From positions 143,531-207,530 of the forward strand of contig NZ_JBDZDS010000012.1 of the NCBI RefSeq assembly GCF_040045035.1: a DNA stretch of 64,000 nucleotides. Reading direction: 5' to 3'. The stretch comes from Pseudaminobacter sp040045035 (GTDB taxonomy: Bacteria > Pseudomonadota > Alphaproteobacteria > Rhizobiales > Rhizobiaceae). Position 1 is the stretch's first letter. The number at the start of each line of letters is the position of its first letter. Position numbers and translations under genes: made by a program. Below are positions 43,221 to 52,351 of the stretch, in pieces. The notes below the pieces were generated by a model. The model was not told where the DNA came from, ran no database searches, and worked only from the letters and a program-made list of their open reading frames with translations.

Positions 43221-45872
43221 ATGCGTTCGGCCACACAATTGGCGCTGACCGACACGGGGCACGGCCTGAAGGACTTCGTGTGGCGGCAGGCCGCGCGGCT
43301 GGTGGGGCTGGCGCTGTTCGGCTTCGTCGCCTTCGCGCTTGCCAGCCTCGGCACGTGGAACGTGGCCGATCCGAGCTTCAGCCACGCCACCGACAATCCC
43401 GTCACAAATGCGATGGACTATCCGGGTGCGGTCTTCTCCGACCTTGCCATGCAATTCTACGGCCTGTCCTCGGTCGCGGCACTGGTGCCGGCGGTGGTCT
43501 GGGGCTTTCTGCTGATGACAGCGCGCGGCGTGGACCGCATGCCGCGCCGTGCCTTCGCCTGGTTCGGCGCGTCGCTTCTCTCGGCCGCAATTGCAGGCTG
43601 CACCACACCGCCACCGACCTGGCCGCTGCCCAGCGGGCTCGGCGGGGTGCTTGGCGACATGGTGCTGAAGATCCCGGGCATGCTGACTGGCGGCTATCCG
43701 GCCGGATGGGTGGGCACTTCAGTCGCTGCGGCGTTGGCTGTGCCGGCGCTGTGGCTTTTCGGATATGGTTCCGGGCTGCTGTTGCGGCAGCGAGATTCTG
43801 CGCTTGAAGAGCAGGCCGAAAAGGAACAGCGCGAGCGCGACCTCGCATCCCTTGTCGACGAGGACGATGAGGACGAGGGTATTCTGGCCCTTGGCGCGGT
43901 CACCCACTGGTGGCTGTCGTTCAGGGCATTCCTGCATCGCCACTCGGCCCGTCGCGGGTCGCGCGACGGTTATGGCCGCGCCGCGCCGCAGCCGGAGAGC
44001 GCGTGGCGCCGCGCCGCCGAGAGGGTCGAGGTTGCCGAACGGGCCGAGGCGCGGGTCAGCCCCCAGGGCAGGGCGCGCGTGGAGCCCGAATTCTTTGCCT
44101 CCATGGTCGCCGACCGCGCGGCCGCCGCCCATTCCGACGACGAGGAGCAGGACGAGGACGAACTCGACTTCGTGCCGGACGGCATCATCGCCGCCGCGCC
44201 GCGCGCCCAGGCGACGATGGTGCAGCATTTCCGCTCGCCATCGAACGCTCCTGCCATGGCGAGCGCTCGGGTGGGAAGCCCCGCGCCGCGGCCGGCGCTG
44301 GGCGCGCGCGCGCAACGCGAGGCGCAGGCTTCGCTGATCGGCTCCAATGCTTTCGAGATGCCGTCGCTCCACTTCCTCGCCGAACCGAAGAACATTTCGC
44401 GCGACCCCACCCTGTCGCAGGATGCGCTCGAGCAGAATGCGAGGCTGCTGGAGGGCGTGCTGGAAGACTTCGGCGTCAAGGGCGAGATCATCCACGTCCG
44501 GCCGGGCCCCGTCGTCACGCTCTATGAGCTGGAGCCGGCGCCGGGCATCAAGTCCTCGCGTGTCATCGGCCTCGCCGACGACATCGCCCGCTCGATGAGC
44601 GCTATCGCGGCCCGCGTCGCCGTCGTGCCGGGGCGCAACGCGATCGGCATCGAGCTGCCCAACGCCAAGCGCGAAACCGTCTATCTGCGCGAAATCCTCG
44701 CCAGCCGCGACTTCGAGCAGACCAAGGCGAAGCTGGCACTGGCGCTCGGCAAGACGATCAACGGCGAGGCGGTCATCGTCGACATCGCCAAGATGCCGCA
44801 CGTGCTGGTGGCTGGCACCACCGGCTCGGGCAAGTCGGTGGCCATCAACACCATGATCCTCTCGCTGCTCTACCGCATGACGCCGGAAGAGTGCCGCCTG
44901 ATCATGATCGACCCGAAGATGCTGGAATTGTCGGTCTATGACGGCATCCCGCACCTTCTGACGCCGGTCGTCACCGATCCGAAGAAGGCGGTGGTGGCGC
45001 TGAAATGGACCGTGCGGGAGATGGAGGACCGCTACCGCAAGATGTCCAAGGTGGGCGTGCGCAACATCGACGGCTTCAACGCCCGCGTCGCGCAGGCCAA
45101 GAAGAAGGGCGAGCAGATCAGCCGCACCGTGCAGACCGGCTTCGACCGCCAGACCGGCGAGGCGATCTACGAGACGGAAGAGTTGGACCTCGAGCCGCTG
45201 CCCTACATCGTCGTCATCATCGACGAGATGGCCGACCTGATGATGGTCGCCGGCAAGGACATCGAAGGCGCCGTGCAGCGCCTGGCGCAGATGGCACGTG
45301 CGGCTGGCATCCATGTCATCATGGCCACGCAGCGTCCGTCGGTCGACGTCATCACCGGTACCATCAAGGCCAACTTCCCGACCCGTATCTCCTTCCAGGT
45401 CACTTCGAAGATCGACAGCCGCACCATTCTGGGCGAGCAGGGCGCCGAGCAGCTTCTGGGCATGGGCGACATGCTCTACATGGCCGGCGGCGGCCGCATC
45501 CAGCGCGTGCACGGGCCCTTCGTCTCCGATGACGAGGTCGAGAAGGTGGTGGCGCATCTCAAGCTACAGGGCGTGCCGCAATATCTCGACGCCATCACCG
45601 AGGACGACGGCGAAGACGAAGCAGAATCGTCGTCCAAGGGCGGCGGCGGGGGCGGCAACTTCGAGGATTCGGACGACCCCTACGACCAGGCGGTGGCGGT
45701 GGTGCTGCGTGACGGCAAGGCCTCGACCAGCTACATCCAGCGTCGCCTCGGCATCGGCTACAACCGCGCCGCCTCGATCATCGAGCGGATGGAGCAGGAA
45801 GGCATCGTCGGCCCGGCCAACCATGCCGGCAAGCGCGAGATCCTGGTCCCGACGGATGAGGACAAGATGTGA
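43221..45872 (+). CDS. ftsK: DNA translocase FtsK
   Basis: Septal DNA pump of 883 residues that segregates chromosome termini and activates XerCD. Four N-terminal transmembrane helices lie at about residues 25-45, 70-95, 104-122 and 150-190. A charged Pro/Glu/Ala-rich linker follows to about residue 370. The motor has the Walker A GTTGSGKS near residue 532 and Walker B VVIIDEMADLMMV. The gamma winged-helix domain is at the C-terminus (SYIQRRLGIGYNRAASIIE). The start at 43221 has a GGGGAAG ribosome-binding site and an upstream GTG is not preferred. lolA follows. Confidence 0.95.
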   Translation: MRSATQLALTDTGHGLKDFVWRQAARLVGLALFGFVAFALASLGTWNVADPSFSHATDNPVTNAMDYPGAVFSDLAMQFYGLSSVAALVPAVVWGFLLMTARGVDRMPRRAFAWFGASLLSAAIAGCTTPPPTWPLPSGLGGVLGDMVLKIPGMLTGGYPAGWVGTSVAAALAVPALWLFGYGSGLLLRQRDSALEEQAEKEQRERDLASLVDEDDEDEGILALGAVTHWWLSFRAFLHRHSARRGSRDGYGRAAPQPESAWRRAAERVEVAERAEARVSPQGRARVEPEFFASMVADRAAAAHSDDEEQDEDELDFVPDGIIAAAPRAQATMVQHFRSPSNAPAMASARVGSPAPRPALGARAQREAQASLIGSNAFEMPSLHFLAEPKNISRDPTLSQDALEQNARLLEGVLEDFGVKGEIIHVRPGPVVTLYELEPAPGIKSSRVIGLADDIARSMSAIAARVAVVPGRNAIGIELPNAKRETVYLREILASRDFEQTKAKLALALGKTINGEAVIVDIAKMPHVLVAGTTGSGKSVAINTMILSLLYRMTPEECRLIMIDPKMLELSVYDGIPHLLTPVVTDPKKAVVALKWTVREMEDRYRKMSKVGVRNIDGFNARVAQAKKKGEQISRTVQTGFDRQTGEAIYETEELDLEPLPYIVVIIDEMADLMMVAGKDIEGAVQRLAQMARAAGIHVIMATQRPSVDVITGTIKANFPTRISFQVTSKIDSRTILGEQGAEQLLGMGDMLYMAGGGRIQRVHGPFVSDDEVEKVVAHLKLQGVPQYLDAITEDDGEDEAESSSKGGGGGGNFEDSDDPYDQAVAVVLRDGKASTSYIQRRLGIGYNRAASIIERMEQEGIVGPANHAGKREILVPTDEDKM

Positions 45873-45989
45873 AGCCGGTCCGGCGGCTGAACGAGTTTGA
45901 CCGCCAGCCCTTGCAAAGGCCAAACTTCAGCCCAACTACGCGGCTATCCGTCGTCGAACGTAACGACGCAATCGAAAGTGAAGACCGGC

Positions 45990-46658
45990 ATGACCAAAGA
46001 CGCTTTGACCCCGACCTGGACGCAGAGGGCGCGCCGCCGGTTCCTTTGCATCGCCAGTGCCACATTCTGTCTGGCCGCGCTTCCCGGCTTCGATGCGCTC
46101 GCGCAGGCTACGCCGACCGACACGGCCCAGAAGATTGCCGATCACTTTGCCGGAGTGCGCACCATGACCGGCGAGTTCGTGCAGTTCGGCCCGCGCGGCG
46201 AACAGACCGGCGGCAAGTTCTACATCGAGCGGCCCGGCAAGATTCGCTTCAACTATGATGGCGCGTCCGGCTTCAAGGTCATTTCGGACGGCGAGTCGGT
46301 CGTTCTCGACAACAAGAAGATGAACACGATGGATCTCTATCCGTTGTCGAAGACGCCGCTGAAGCTGCTGCTCGACGATCGGATCGACCTGTCCGGCGAC
46401 AAGGTCAAGAACGTCAAGGAAGAGGACGACCTGACCACGATCCAGCTCGCCGACAAGTCGGTCTTCGGCAATTCGAAGATCACGATGATGTTCGATCCGA
46501 AGAGCTATGAGCTGCGCCAGTGGACCATCACCGACGCCCAGGGCAAGGACACCACGGTGATGATCTTCAATGTCCAGGAGGGCGTGAAGATCGACGAGGC
46601 CCTGTTCAAGATCGACTACCGGCGCAATCTCGAAGTCAATCGCAAGACCAGGCAGTGA
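45990..46658 (+). CDS. lolA: Outer-membrane lipoprotein carrier protein LolA
   Basis: Periplasmic chaperone of 222 residues that ferries lipoproteins to the outer membrane. A signal peptide (after a basic RARRRFL region, cleavage near ALAQ) is followed by LolA motifs FAGVRTMTGEFVQFG, GGKFYIERPGKIRF, and a C-terminal FKIDYRR. The length and beta-barrel-like content fit the family. The start is uncertain: the ATG at 45990 and a GTG at 45978 are both possible. It follows ftsK, as in other rhizobia. Confidence 0.87.
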   Translation: MTKDALTPTWTQRARRRFLCIASATFCLAALPGFDALAQATPTDTAQKIADHFAGVRTMTGEFVQFGPRGEQTGGKFYIERPGKIRFNYDGASGFKVISDGESVVLDNKKMNTMDLYPLSKTPLKLLLDDRIDLSGDKVKNVKEEDDLTTIQLADKSVFGNSKITMMFDPKSYELRQWTITDAQGKDTTVMIFNVQEGVKIDEALFKIDYRRNLEVNRKTRQ

Positions 46659-46778
46659 CCTGACACGGCCGGAAGCTGTGGACAGCAGCGCCTGCGCCAA
46701 GCTGTAGGGTGGCTGCGCTTGTAATTGCCGGCCTTGCCTGCCAGTTTCCGGAGCGTCTTTCCCGAAACCGGATTCTTC

Positions 46779-47585
46779 ATGTCTCTGTCGATCGCCACCT
46801 GGAACATCAATTCCGTTCGCCTGCGCATGCCTTTGGTCGAGCGGTTCCTGCTCGAGAAGGCGCCGGACATCCTGTGCCTGCAGGAGACCAAATGTCCGAA
46901 CGACCAGTTCCCCTCGGCGGCTTTTCGCAAGCTCGGCTATGAGCATTTGGCGATCAGTGGCCAGAAGGGCTACCATGGCGTGGCCACTGTCGCCCGCCGG
47001 CCGATCGAGCTGGTCGAGAAACGCGATTTCTGCACCATGGGCGATTGTCGCCATCTGTCGGTGCGGTTTGCCTCGGGCGGCAAAAATGTGCTGCTGCATA
47101 ATTTCTATGTGCCGGCCGGCGGCGACGAGCCCGATCCCGAGATCAACCCGAAGTTCCGCCACAAGCTCGATTTCGTCGAAGAGATGAACGCGATCCGCGC
47201 CGACCATGACGAAACGTCCGGCTCGATCCTGGTCGGCGATCTCAACATTGCGCCGCTGGAGCACGACGTCTGGTCGCACAAGCAGCTCCTGAAAGTCGTC
47301 AGCCATACCCCCGTCGAGACTGAGAATTTCGAGGCGATGCGCAAGGCCGGCAACTGGGTCGACCTGATGCGGCTGAACGTTCCCTATGAGCAGAAGATCT
47401 ACACCTGGTGGAGCTATCGCTCCCAGGACTGGGAAGCTTCCGATCGCGGCCGCCGGCTCGACCACGTCTGGTCGTCGGAAAATCTCGCGTCGAGCCTGAA
47501 CGGCATCGAGATTCTGCGCGAGGCGCGCGGCTGGGAGCGGCCGTCCGACCATGTGCCGGTGATCGCGCGCTTCAATCTGGACTAG
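46779..47585 (+). CDS. xthA: Exodeoxyribonuclease III
   Basis: AP endonuclease/exonuclease of 268 residues in base excision repair. Motifs of the EEP fold are intact: SIATWNINSVR, CLQETKCPN, GDLNIAP, RRLDHVW and the final SDHVPV. The start at 46779 (MSLSIATWNINS) is the first ATG with a conserved N-terminus. It ends 17 bases before the convergent cyclic-nucleotide-binding gene. Confidence 0.94.
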   Translation: MSLSIATWNINSVRLRMPLVERFLLEKAPDILCLQETKCPNDQFPSAAFRKLGYEHLAISGQKGYHGVATVARRPIELVEKRDFCTMGDCRHLSVRFASGGKNVLLHNFYVPAGGDEPDPEINPKFRHKLDFVEEMNAIRADHDETSGSILVGDLNIAPLEHDVWSHKQLLKVVSHTPVETENFEAMRKAGNWVDLMRLNVPYEQKIYTWWSYRSQDWEASDRGRRLDHVWSSENLASSLNGIEILREARGWERPSDHVPVIARFNLD

Positions 47586-47602
47586 CAGTCGGCCAGCCCG
47601 AA

Positions 47603-48058
47603 TCAGGGCGTGAAGCGCGGCGCCAGTTCCTCGATGCGCCGAATCAGCGCCTGCAATTCGTCGGCTATGTGCCGGTGAAGGCGGATGGCGAGCTCGGGAT
47701 ATTCCTCGAGCATGCGGTGAAACATTTTCCGGTTGAGCCGCAGCACTTCCGAATCGGTGGCGGCGGCCGCGCTGGTCAGGCGCCTGGTGTCGGCGATCAG
47801 GGCCAGTTCGCCCAGGATGGAGCCAGGCTTCACGATCGCCAGCGGCGTCCGATTTTCGTCACTTTCGCGAAACAGGATGATGCTGCCGCTGACGACGACA
47901 TAGGCGGAATCGGCCTCGTCTTCCTCGAGGTAGAGCTTGCGGTTGGCCGCGAGGTGCATCGATTCGGTGCCGAAGGCGAGCAGGCGCAGTTGCTCCTGCG
48001 TGAAGCCCTCGAAAAGCTTCACGCTGGAGAGAGTGCGGATGTCGTCATCCAGCGCCAT
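47603..48058 (-). CDS. Cyclic nucleotide-binding domain protein without DNA-binding domain
   Basis: A 151-residue protein that is one cNMP-binding domain and nothing more. The phosphate-binding cassette GSILGELALIADTRRLTSAA is well formed, with the Glu and Arg that contact cAMP-type ligands. No helix-turn-helix follows, so it is not a Crp-type activator. It lies just downstream of an OmpR-type regulator on the same strand, with 69 bases between. Function unknown. Confidence 0.85.
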   Translation of the reverse strand: MALDDDIRTLSSVKLFEGFTQEQLRLLAFGTESMHLAANRKLYLEEDEADSAYVVVSGSIILFRESDENRTPLAIVKPGSILGELALIADTRRLTSAAAATDSEVLRLNRKMFHRMLEEYPELAIRLHRHIADELQALIRRIEELAPRFTP

Positions 48059-48127
48059 TACGTCCCCAAGTCCTCGGGCTGGCGTTCCCCCGCTTACGTT
48101 TATGCGGTCCCCCCAACCGCAAACCGG

Positions 48128-48811
48128 TCAGGGAACCAGCTTGTATCCGCCGCTTTCTGTCACAAGAATTTCCGCATTGGAAGGATCGCGCTCGATCTTC
48201 TGGCGCAGTCGGTAGACATGCGTCTCCAGCGTGTGCGTCGTCACGCCGGAATTGTAGCCCCAGACCTCTTCGAGCAGGACGTCGCGGGTGACGACTTTCT
48301 GGTCGGCGCGGTAGAGGTATTTGATGATCGAGGCTTCCTTTTCGGTCAGGCGTACCTTGGCCCCACGCTGATCCAGAAGCAGCTTCTGGCTGGGCTTGAA
48401 GGTGTAGGGACCGACCGAGAATGTGGCGTCCTCGCTCTGTTCATGCTGGCGCAGTTGCGCGCGGATGCGGGCAAGCAGCACGGCGAAGCGGAACGGCTTG
48501 GTCACATAGTCGTTGGCGCCGGCCTCCAGGCCGAGGATCGTGTCCGAATCAGTATCATGCCCGGTCAGCATGATGATCGGCGCCTTGTAGCCGCCCTTGC
48601 GGAGGATTTTCACTGCTTCACGGCCGTCCATGTCCGGCAGGCCGACGTCCATGATCAGTAGGTCAATGAGGCCGCCACGGGCGACCGCAATGGCCTTGGA
48701 GGCGGCGGATTCCTGCAAAACATCGAACTCCTCGTAGAGCGAAAGTTGCTCGACCAGGGTGGTGCGCAGGTCTTCGTCGTCGTCGACGATGAGGATGGTT
48801 CGCGTGCTCAT
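48128..48811 (-). CDS. OmpR/PhoB-family response regulator
   Basis: A 227-residue two-component regulator. The receiver has the acidic pocket Asp10-Asp12, phospho-acceptor Asp55 (LIMDVGLPDMDG), Thr in MLTGHD and Lys in VTKPFRF. The C-terminal winged helix (SVGPYTFK, LTEKEASIIKYL, THTLETHVYRLRQKIE) binds DNA. No histidine kinase is adjacent. It is divergent from an L,D-transpeptidase-like gene and upstream of the cNMP-domain gene. Confidence 0.93.
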   Translation of the reverse strand: MSTRTILIVDDDEDLRTTLVEQLSLYEEFDVLQESAASKAIAVARGGLIDLLIMDVGLPDMDGREAVKILRKGGYKAPIIMLTGHDTDSDTILGLEAGANDYVTKPFRFAVLLARIRAQLRQHEQSEDATFSVGPYTFKPSQKLLLDQRGAKVRLTEKEASIIKYLYRADQKVVTRDVLLEEVWGYNSGVTTHTLETHVYRLRQKIERDPSNAEILVTESGGYKLVP

Positions 48812-48909
48812 GGATCAATCCGTTGTTTTCAATGATTAATTCTGTTGACCAGCGATCGTTTATGCGGAACCTAGCCTCCAGAACAGCCAATCACGGTGAT
48901 TTGTTCCAT

Positions 48910-49488
48910 ATGCAATCATACTCCAAAAAACATGAGCGCAATGAGGCATATGCAAAAATCCCGCACCAAATCCGGGTTCTGACGGTTCGCGCCCGCCCGG
49001 GACACCCTTCGCAGGGGTTGCTGAATGTCGCAGGCACGGTGTTTCCCTGCGCGCTCGGGAGCGGGGGCATCACGGCCAACAAGCGCGAGGGCGACGGCGG
49101 CACGCCTCTGGCGGCGATGCGCATCCTGTCGGGTTATTTCCGGCGAGACCATTTCACGGGCAAGCGGACGCGGTTGGCGATGCAGGAGATCGATGCCTCG
49201 CTGGGCTGGTGCGAGGTGCCGGACGACCGCAACTACAATCGCCCCGTCCGGTTGCCCTATGCCGCGAGCCATGAGCACATGCGGCGCGACGACCGGCTCT
49301 ACGATGCCTGCCTGGTTCTCGACTGGAACATCCGCCCGCGTCGTCGCGGGCGCGGCAGCGCCATTTTCTTCCACCTTGCCCGGCCCGGCTTCACGCCGAC
49401 GCAGGGGTGCGTGGCGGTGACCGCCAGGGTGATGGCACGGCTGCTGCCGTATCTTTCGGGCCGGACAGTGCTGAGGGTGGTGCGTTAG
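48910..49488 (+). CDS. L,D-transpeptidase (YkuD) family protein
   Basis: A YkuD-like catalytic domain of about 190 residues. The catalytic region FFHLARPGFTPTQGCVAV has the His, the Gly and the nucleophilic Cys in the order of the L,D-transpeptidase motif, and ALGSGG and EGDGGTPLA precede it. No clear signal peptide is visible, so the N-terminus is uncertain; the frame is open from 48823 and several ATG codons are possible. It may cross-link peptidoglycan or attach proteins to it, as in other alphaproteobacteria. Confidence 0.75.
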   Translation: MQSYSKKHERNEAYAKIPHQIRVLTVRARPGHPSQGLLNVAGTVFPCALGSGGITANKREGDGGTPLAAMRILSGYFRRDHFTGKRTRLAMQEIDASLGWCEVPDDRNYNRPVRLPYAASHEHMRRDDRLYDACLVLDWNIRPRRRGRGSAIFFHLARPGFTPTQGCVAVTARVMARLLPYLSGRTVLRVVR

Positions 49489-49511
49489 CTCGAAGCAGTC
49501 CGGCCGGACGC

Positions 49512-49919
49512 TCAGACGCCCCACCAGCCGAGGATCGCGCCCATGATGAGGGTGACGCCGAGCCAGTGAAGGCCGTCGATGATCGTGAGGCTCCAGCCGA
49601 ATCCCTGGTAGCGGTGATTCACCGCCTGCGTGGTGGCGATGAAGCCCAGCCACACGAACAGGCCTGAAATCAGGCCGTTCTGGAGAGTGACCTCACCGGC
49701 ACCGAGGTGCCCGAGGACACCCGCGAGTACCCAGGCCATGATCAGTTCGCAAAAGAAGTTGGTGATGAAGAGTGCCGGGGACATCTTGGCCGTCGTCGGA
49801 TCGATCCGTGCAGCCTTCATCCACGGCTTGCTCAAGGCGCCGTAATAGACCGCTCCGAACGCAAAGGCGGCGATTGCCGCGACAAGGATCGCCAGATAGT
49901 TCACGCCGGCAAAGTTCAT
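49512..49919 (-). CDS. DUF1761 family membrane protein
   Basis: A 135-residue integral membrane protein with four predicted helices (residues about 7-27, 52-74, 83-102 and 111-132). The pattern NYLAILVAAIAAFAFGAVYYG with the PWMKAARID loop is the DUF1761 signature. Function unknown. Downstream of the methyltransferase operon on the same strand. Confidence 0.83.
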   Translation of the reverse strand: MNFAGVNYLAILVAAIAAFAFGAVYYGALSKPWMKAARIDPTTAKMSPALFITNFFCELIMAWVLAGVLGHLGAGEVTLQNGLISGLFVWLGFIATTQAVNHRYQGFGWSLTIIDGLHWLGVTLIMGAILGWWGV

Positions 49920-49969
49920 GATGTCCTCCCGCTACAGCATTTTGATTGAACGCCGTCTGGAAGTGGCCG

Positions 49970-50617
49970 TCAACCGAAGCGCCAGACCGTGGTGCGCTTG
50001 ACCTCGGCGTCCTCCAGGGCGCGGGTGACCGGCACCTGGTAGGCGGCAAGTGGGTCGAGCCGTTCCTTCGGAAGATAGGAGCGGCCGGGATCGCCGACGA
50101 GAATATCGGCCCCGCGTCGGCGCAGGGCGGAAAACCATTCGACCAGCCGTTCGGCGAAGTCCTTCTGATAGAAAACGTCGCCGGCCAGAACCACTTCCCA
50201 GCCGCCATCGGTGCCGATCGTGTCACTGCCGACGAAACGCGGCGAAACGCCGTTGGCCGCGCCGTTCAGCGTTACGGCTGCTTCGCAGAAGCGGTCGATG
50301 TCGGCAGCGATCACTTCGCGCGCGCCGGCCATGGCCGCGGCTATGGCCACCAGGCCGGAGCCGGATGCGAAATCCAGCACGCGCTTTCCCCGAACCGAAT
50401 CGGGATTGTCGAGGATGTAGCGGGCCAACCCTTGTCCGCCCGCCCAGGCAAAGGCCCAGAACGGCGGAGGAAGACCGATCTCGGCCAGCTCTTCCTCGGT
50501 CTTTTCCCACAGCTCATGCGCTTCGTGTGCGAGATGCAACCGGATCTCGGGCACGTGAGGCGGCGCCATCAGTTCGGTGTTGGCGCGGATGAATCTTTCG
50601 GCCTCCGCGGGCGTCAC
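49970..50617 (-). CDS. ETFB lysine methyltransferase-like protein
   Basis: A 215-residue methyltransferase related to METTL20/ETFBKMT. The SAM-binding motif VLDFASGSGLVAIAA and the post-I Asp in IAADIDRF are clear, and the substrate-side PPFWAFAWAGGQGLARY and GDVFYQKDFAERL motifs match the ETFB-KMT group, known in Agrobacterium to methylate the electron transfer flavoprotein beta subunit. The GTG start at 50617 makes a GTGA overlap with the EVE-domain gene, the strongest cue for this start over the ATG at 50659. Confidence 0.82.
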   Translation of the reverse strand: MTPAEAERFIRANTELMAPPHVPEIRLHLAHEAHELWEKTEEELAEIGLPPPFWAFAWAGGQGLARYILDNPDSVRGKRVLDFASGSGLVAIAAAMAGAREVIAADIDRFCEAAVTLNGAANGVSPRFVGSDTIGTDGGWEVVLAGDVFYQKDFAERLVEWFSALRRRGADILVGDPGRSYLPKERLDPLAAYQVPVTRALEDAEVKRTTVWRFG

Positions 50618-51039
50618 GGCGCGGGATCGAGGCCGCCCATACGGCAGACCTCTTGCCATTCGTCGGCGGTTACCGGCTGCACCGACAGGCGCATCGAGGT
50701 CACCAGCGACATCTTTTCAAGCTTCGGATTGGCCTTCACGTCGGCCAGCGTCACCGGCCGCGGCATATCACGCACGGCGCGGACGTCGACGCATTCCCAG
50801 CGCGGGTCTTCCGTGGTGGTGTCATGATGGGCAAGCGCGCAGACCTCGCAGATGCCGACGACATTGAGCCCCTCGTTGGAGTGGTAGAAGAAGCCGAGAT
50901 CGCCGATCTGCATGGCGCGCATGTTATTGCGGGCCTGGTAGTTGCGCACCCCGTCCCATTGGGTGCCCTTGCCTCCAAGCGCCTTGAGCATGTCGAAGGA
51001 GAACTTGAACGGCTCGGATTTGAACAGCCAATAGTTCAT
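50614..51039 (-). CDS. EVE domain-containing protein
   Basis: A 141-residue PUA-like EVE-domain protein. Family hallmarks are NYWLFKSEP at the start, WDGVRNYQARNNMRAM, GDLGFFYHSN and MSLVTSMRLSVQPV. EVE domains are thought to bind modified bases in RNA or DNA. It sits in a minus-strand operon and overlaps the next gene by four bases. Confidence 0.93.
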   Translation of the reverse strand: MNYWLFKSEPFKFSFDMLKALGGKGTQWDGVRNYQARNNMRAMQIGDLGFFYHSNEGLNVVGICEVCALAHHDTTTEDPRWECVDVRAVRDMPRPVTLADVKANPKLEKMSLVTSMRLSVQPVTADEWQEVCRMGGLDPAP

Positions 51040-51050
51040 GTCGTGCGTCC

Positions 51051-51347
51051 TCAGGCGCTTGCCGGATTGTTGAACACCCAGTTCCAGGGGCGGATCTCGA
51101 CCGTATCGAACAGCCCGGCTTTCGCGTAGGGGTCCCGTGCCGCCAGGTCGGCAGCGGCCGCTTTGTCGGCGGCCTCGATCACCACCAGGCTGCCGCAGGG
51201 CTTCCCGTCGTCATCCAGGAAAGGGCCGGCGAATTTCAGCGTGCCGTCGGCGTTGAGGCCGTTCAGGAAGGCGACGTGATCGGGCCGCACATCGAGCCGA
51301 AGCTGCAAATGGTCCGGCTTGTCCTTGCAGATGAACGCAAACAGCAT
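51051..51347 (-). CDS. YciI family protein
   Basis: A 98-residue YCII-domain protein. The dimeric ferredoxin-like fold is signalled by LFAFICKDKPDHLQLRLDVR and the conserved GPFLDDDG and DPYAKAGLFDTV motifs, with the His/Asp pair of the putative active site. Function unresolved. It is in the operon gpsA-yciI-EVE. Confidence 0.88.
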   Translation of the reverse strand: MLFAFICKDKPDHLQLRLDVRPDHVAFLNGLNADGTLKFAGPFLDDDGKPCGSLVVIEAADKAAAADLAARDPYAKAGLFDTVEIRPWNWVFNNPASA

Positions 51348-51367
51348 GGTATTCCGCTCCTGTTTCC

Positions 51368-52351
51368 TTACTCAGCTTCGGGGCGCAGCGGACGCGACAT
51401 CAGCGCAGAGACCGCTTCGTGAATGGTGAGCGCGCCTTCGAGGATCTGCGCAACGGCGGTGGTGATCGGCGCGTCGATGCCCAGCTCCCGGGCAATCCGC
51501 GCGGCAATCGCGGCCGTGGCGACGCCTTCGGCCAGCGGCCGGCCGGCAAGTGACTCGCCGCGCCCCAGCGCCAGTCCGTAGGAGAAGTTGCGCGATTGCG
51601 CCGACGAACAGGTCAGCATCAGGTCGCCGAAGCCCGAAAGCCCCATCAGCGTTTCCGGCCGCACGCCGAAGGCCGCGCCGATGCGGCGCAACTCGGCGAA
51701 GGCGCGCGTCACCATCGCAGCTTGGGCGCTTGCGCCCAGTCCGGCCCCAGTCACGGCGCCCGCGGCAATGGCAAAAACGTTCTTCAGGGCACCACCGAGC
51801 TCGACGCCGACAAGATCGTCGGTCGAATAGCAGCGGAAGCTCTCGGTCGAGAAGCGCTGTGCAAGTGCTGCCGCCAGCTTTTCCTCGCCCGCGGCGATCA
51901 CCACTGCCGTGGGCAGGCCGCGCGCCACGTCCGTTGCGAAGCTCGGGCCGGAAAGGGCGGCGACCGGATTGCCTGGGACAAGCTCTTCCGCGATCCGCGA
52001 CAGCAGCGTGCCGGTGTCGCGCTCGATGCCCTTGGCGCAGAGCACGAGCGGCACGCCGGCCGGCATATGCGGTTTGGCCTGGGTCAGAACTGCGCGCAGA
52101 ACTTGCGCCGGCGTGACCACCAGCACGCAGTCGGCCCCGCGCAGTGCCTCGTCGAGATCCGTGGTGGCATCCAGCGGCGGCTCGAGGCGCATTCCTGGCA
52201 GGTAGCGAGGATTTTCGCCTTGCCGGATTGCCGCCACCATTGCCGCGTCGCGAGCCCACAGGCGCACCGCATTGCCGCCGCGGGCCATGGTCAGGGCAAG
52301 TGCCGTTCCCCAGGCGCCGCCGCCCAGAACCGTGATGCGATATTCCTTCAC
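51368..52351 (-). CDS. gpsA: Glycerol-3-phosphate dehydrogenase [NAD(P)+]
   Basis: Makes sn-glycerol 3-phosphate for phospholipids; 327 residues. NAD-binding GGGAWGTALA is at the N-terminus, with conserved VLCAKGIE, ALSGPSFA and the catalytic Lys of GGALKNVFAIAAG. The N-terminus MKEYRITVLGGGAWG overlaps the tsaD stop (ATGA), so the two genes are coupled. Confidence 0.96.
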   Translation of the reverse strand: MKEYRITVLGGGAWGTALALTMARGGNAVRLWARDAAMVAAIRQGENPRYLPGMRLEPPLDATTDLDEALRGADCVLVVTPAQVLRAVLTQAKPHMPAGVPLVLCAKGIERDTGTLLSRIAEELVPGNPVAALSGPSFATDVARGLPTAVVIAAGEEKLAAALAQRFSTESFRCYSTDDLVGVELGGALKNVFAIAAGAVTGAGLGASAQAAMVTRAFAELRRIGAAFGVRPETLMGLSGFGDLMLTCSSAQSRNFSYGLALGRGESLAGRPLAEGVATAAIAARIARELGIDAPITTAVAQILEGALTIHEAVSALMSRPLRPEAE

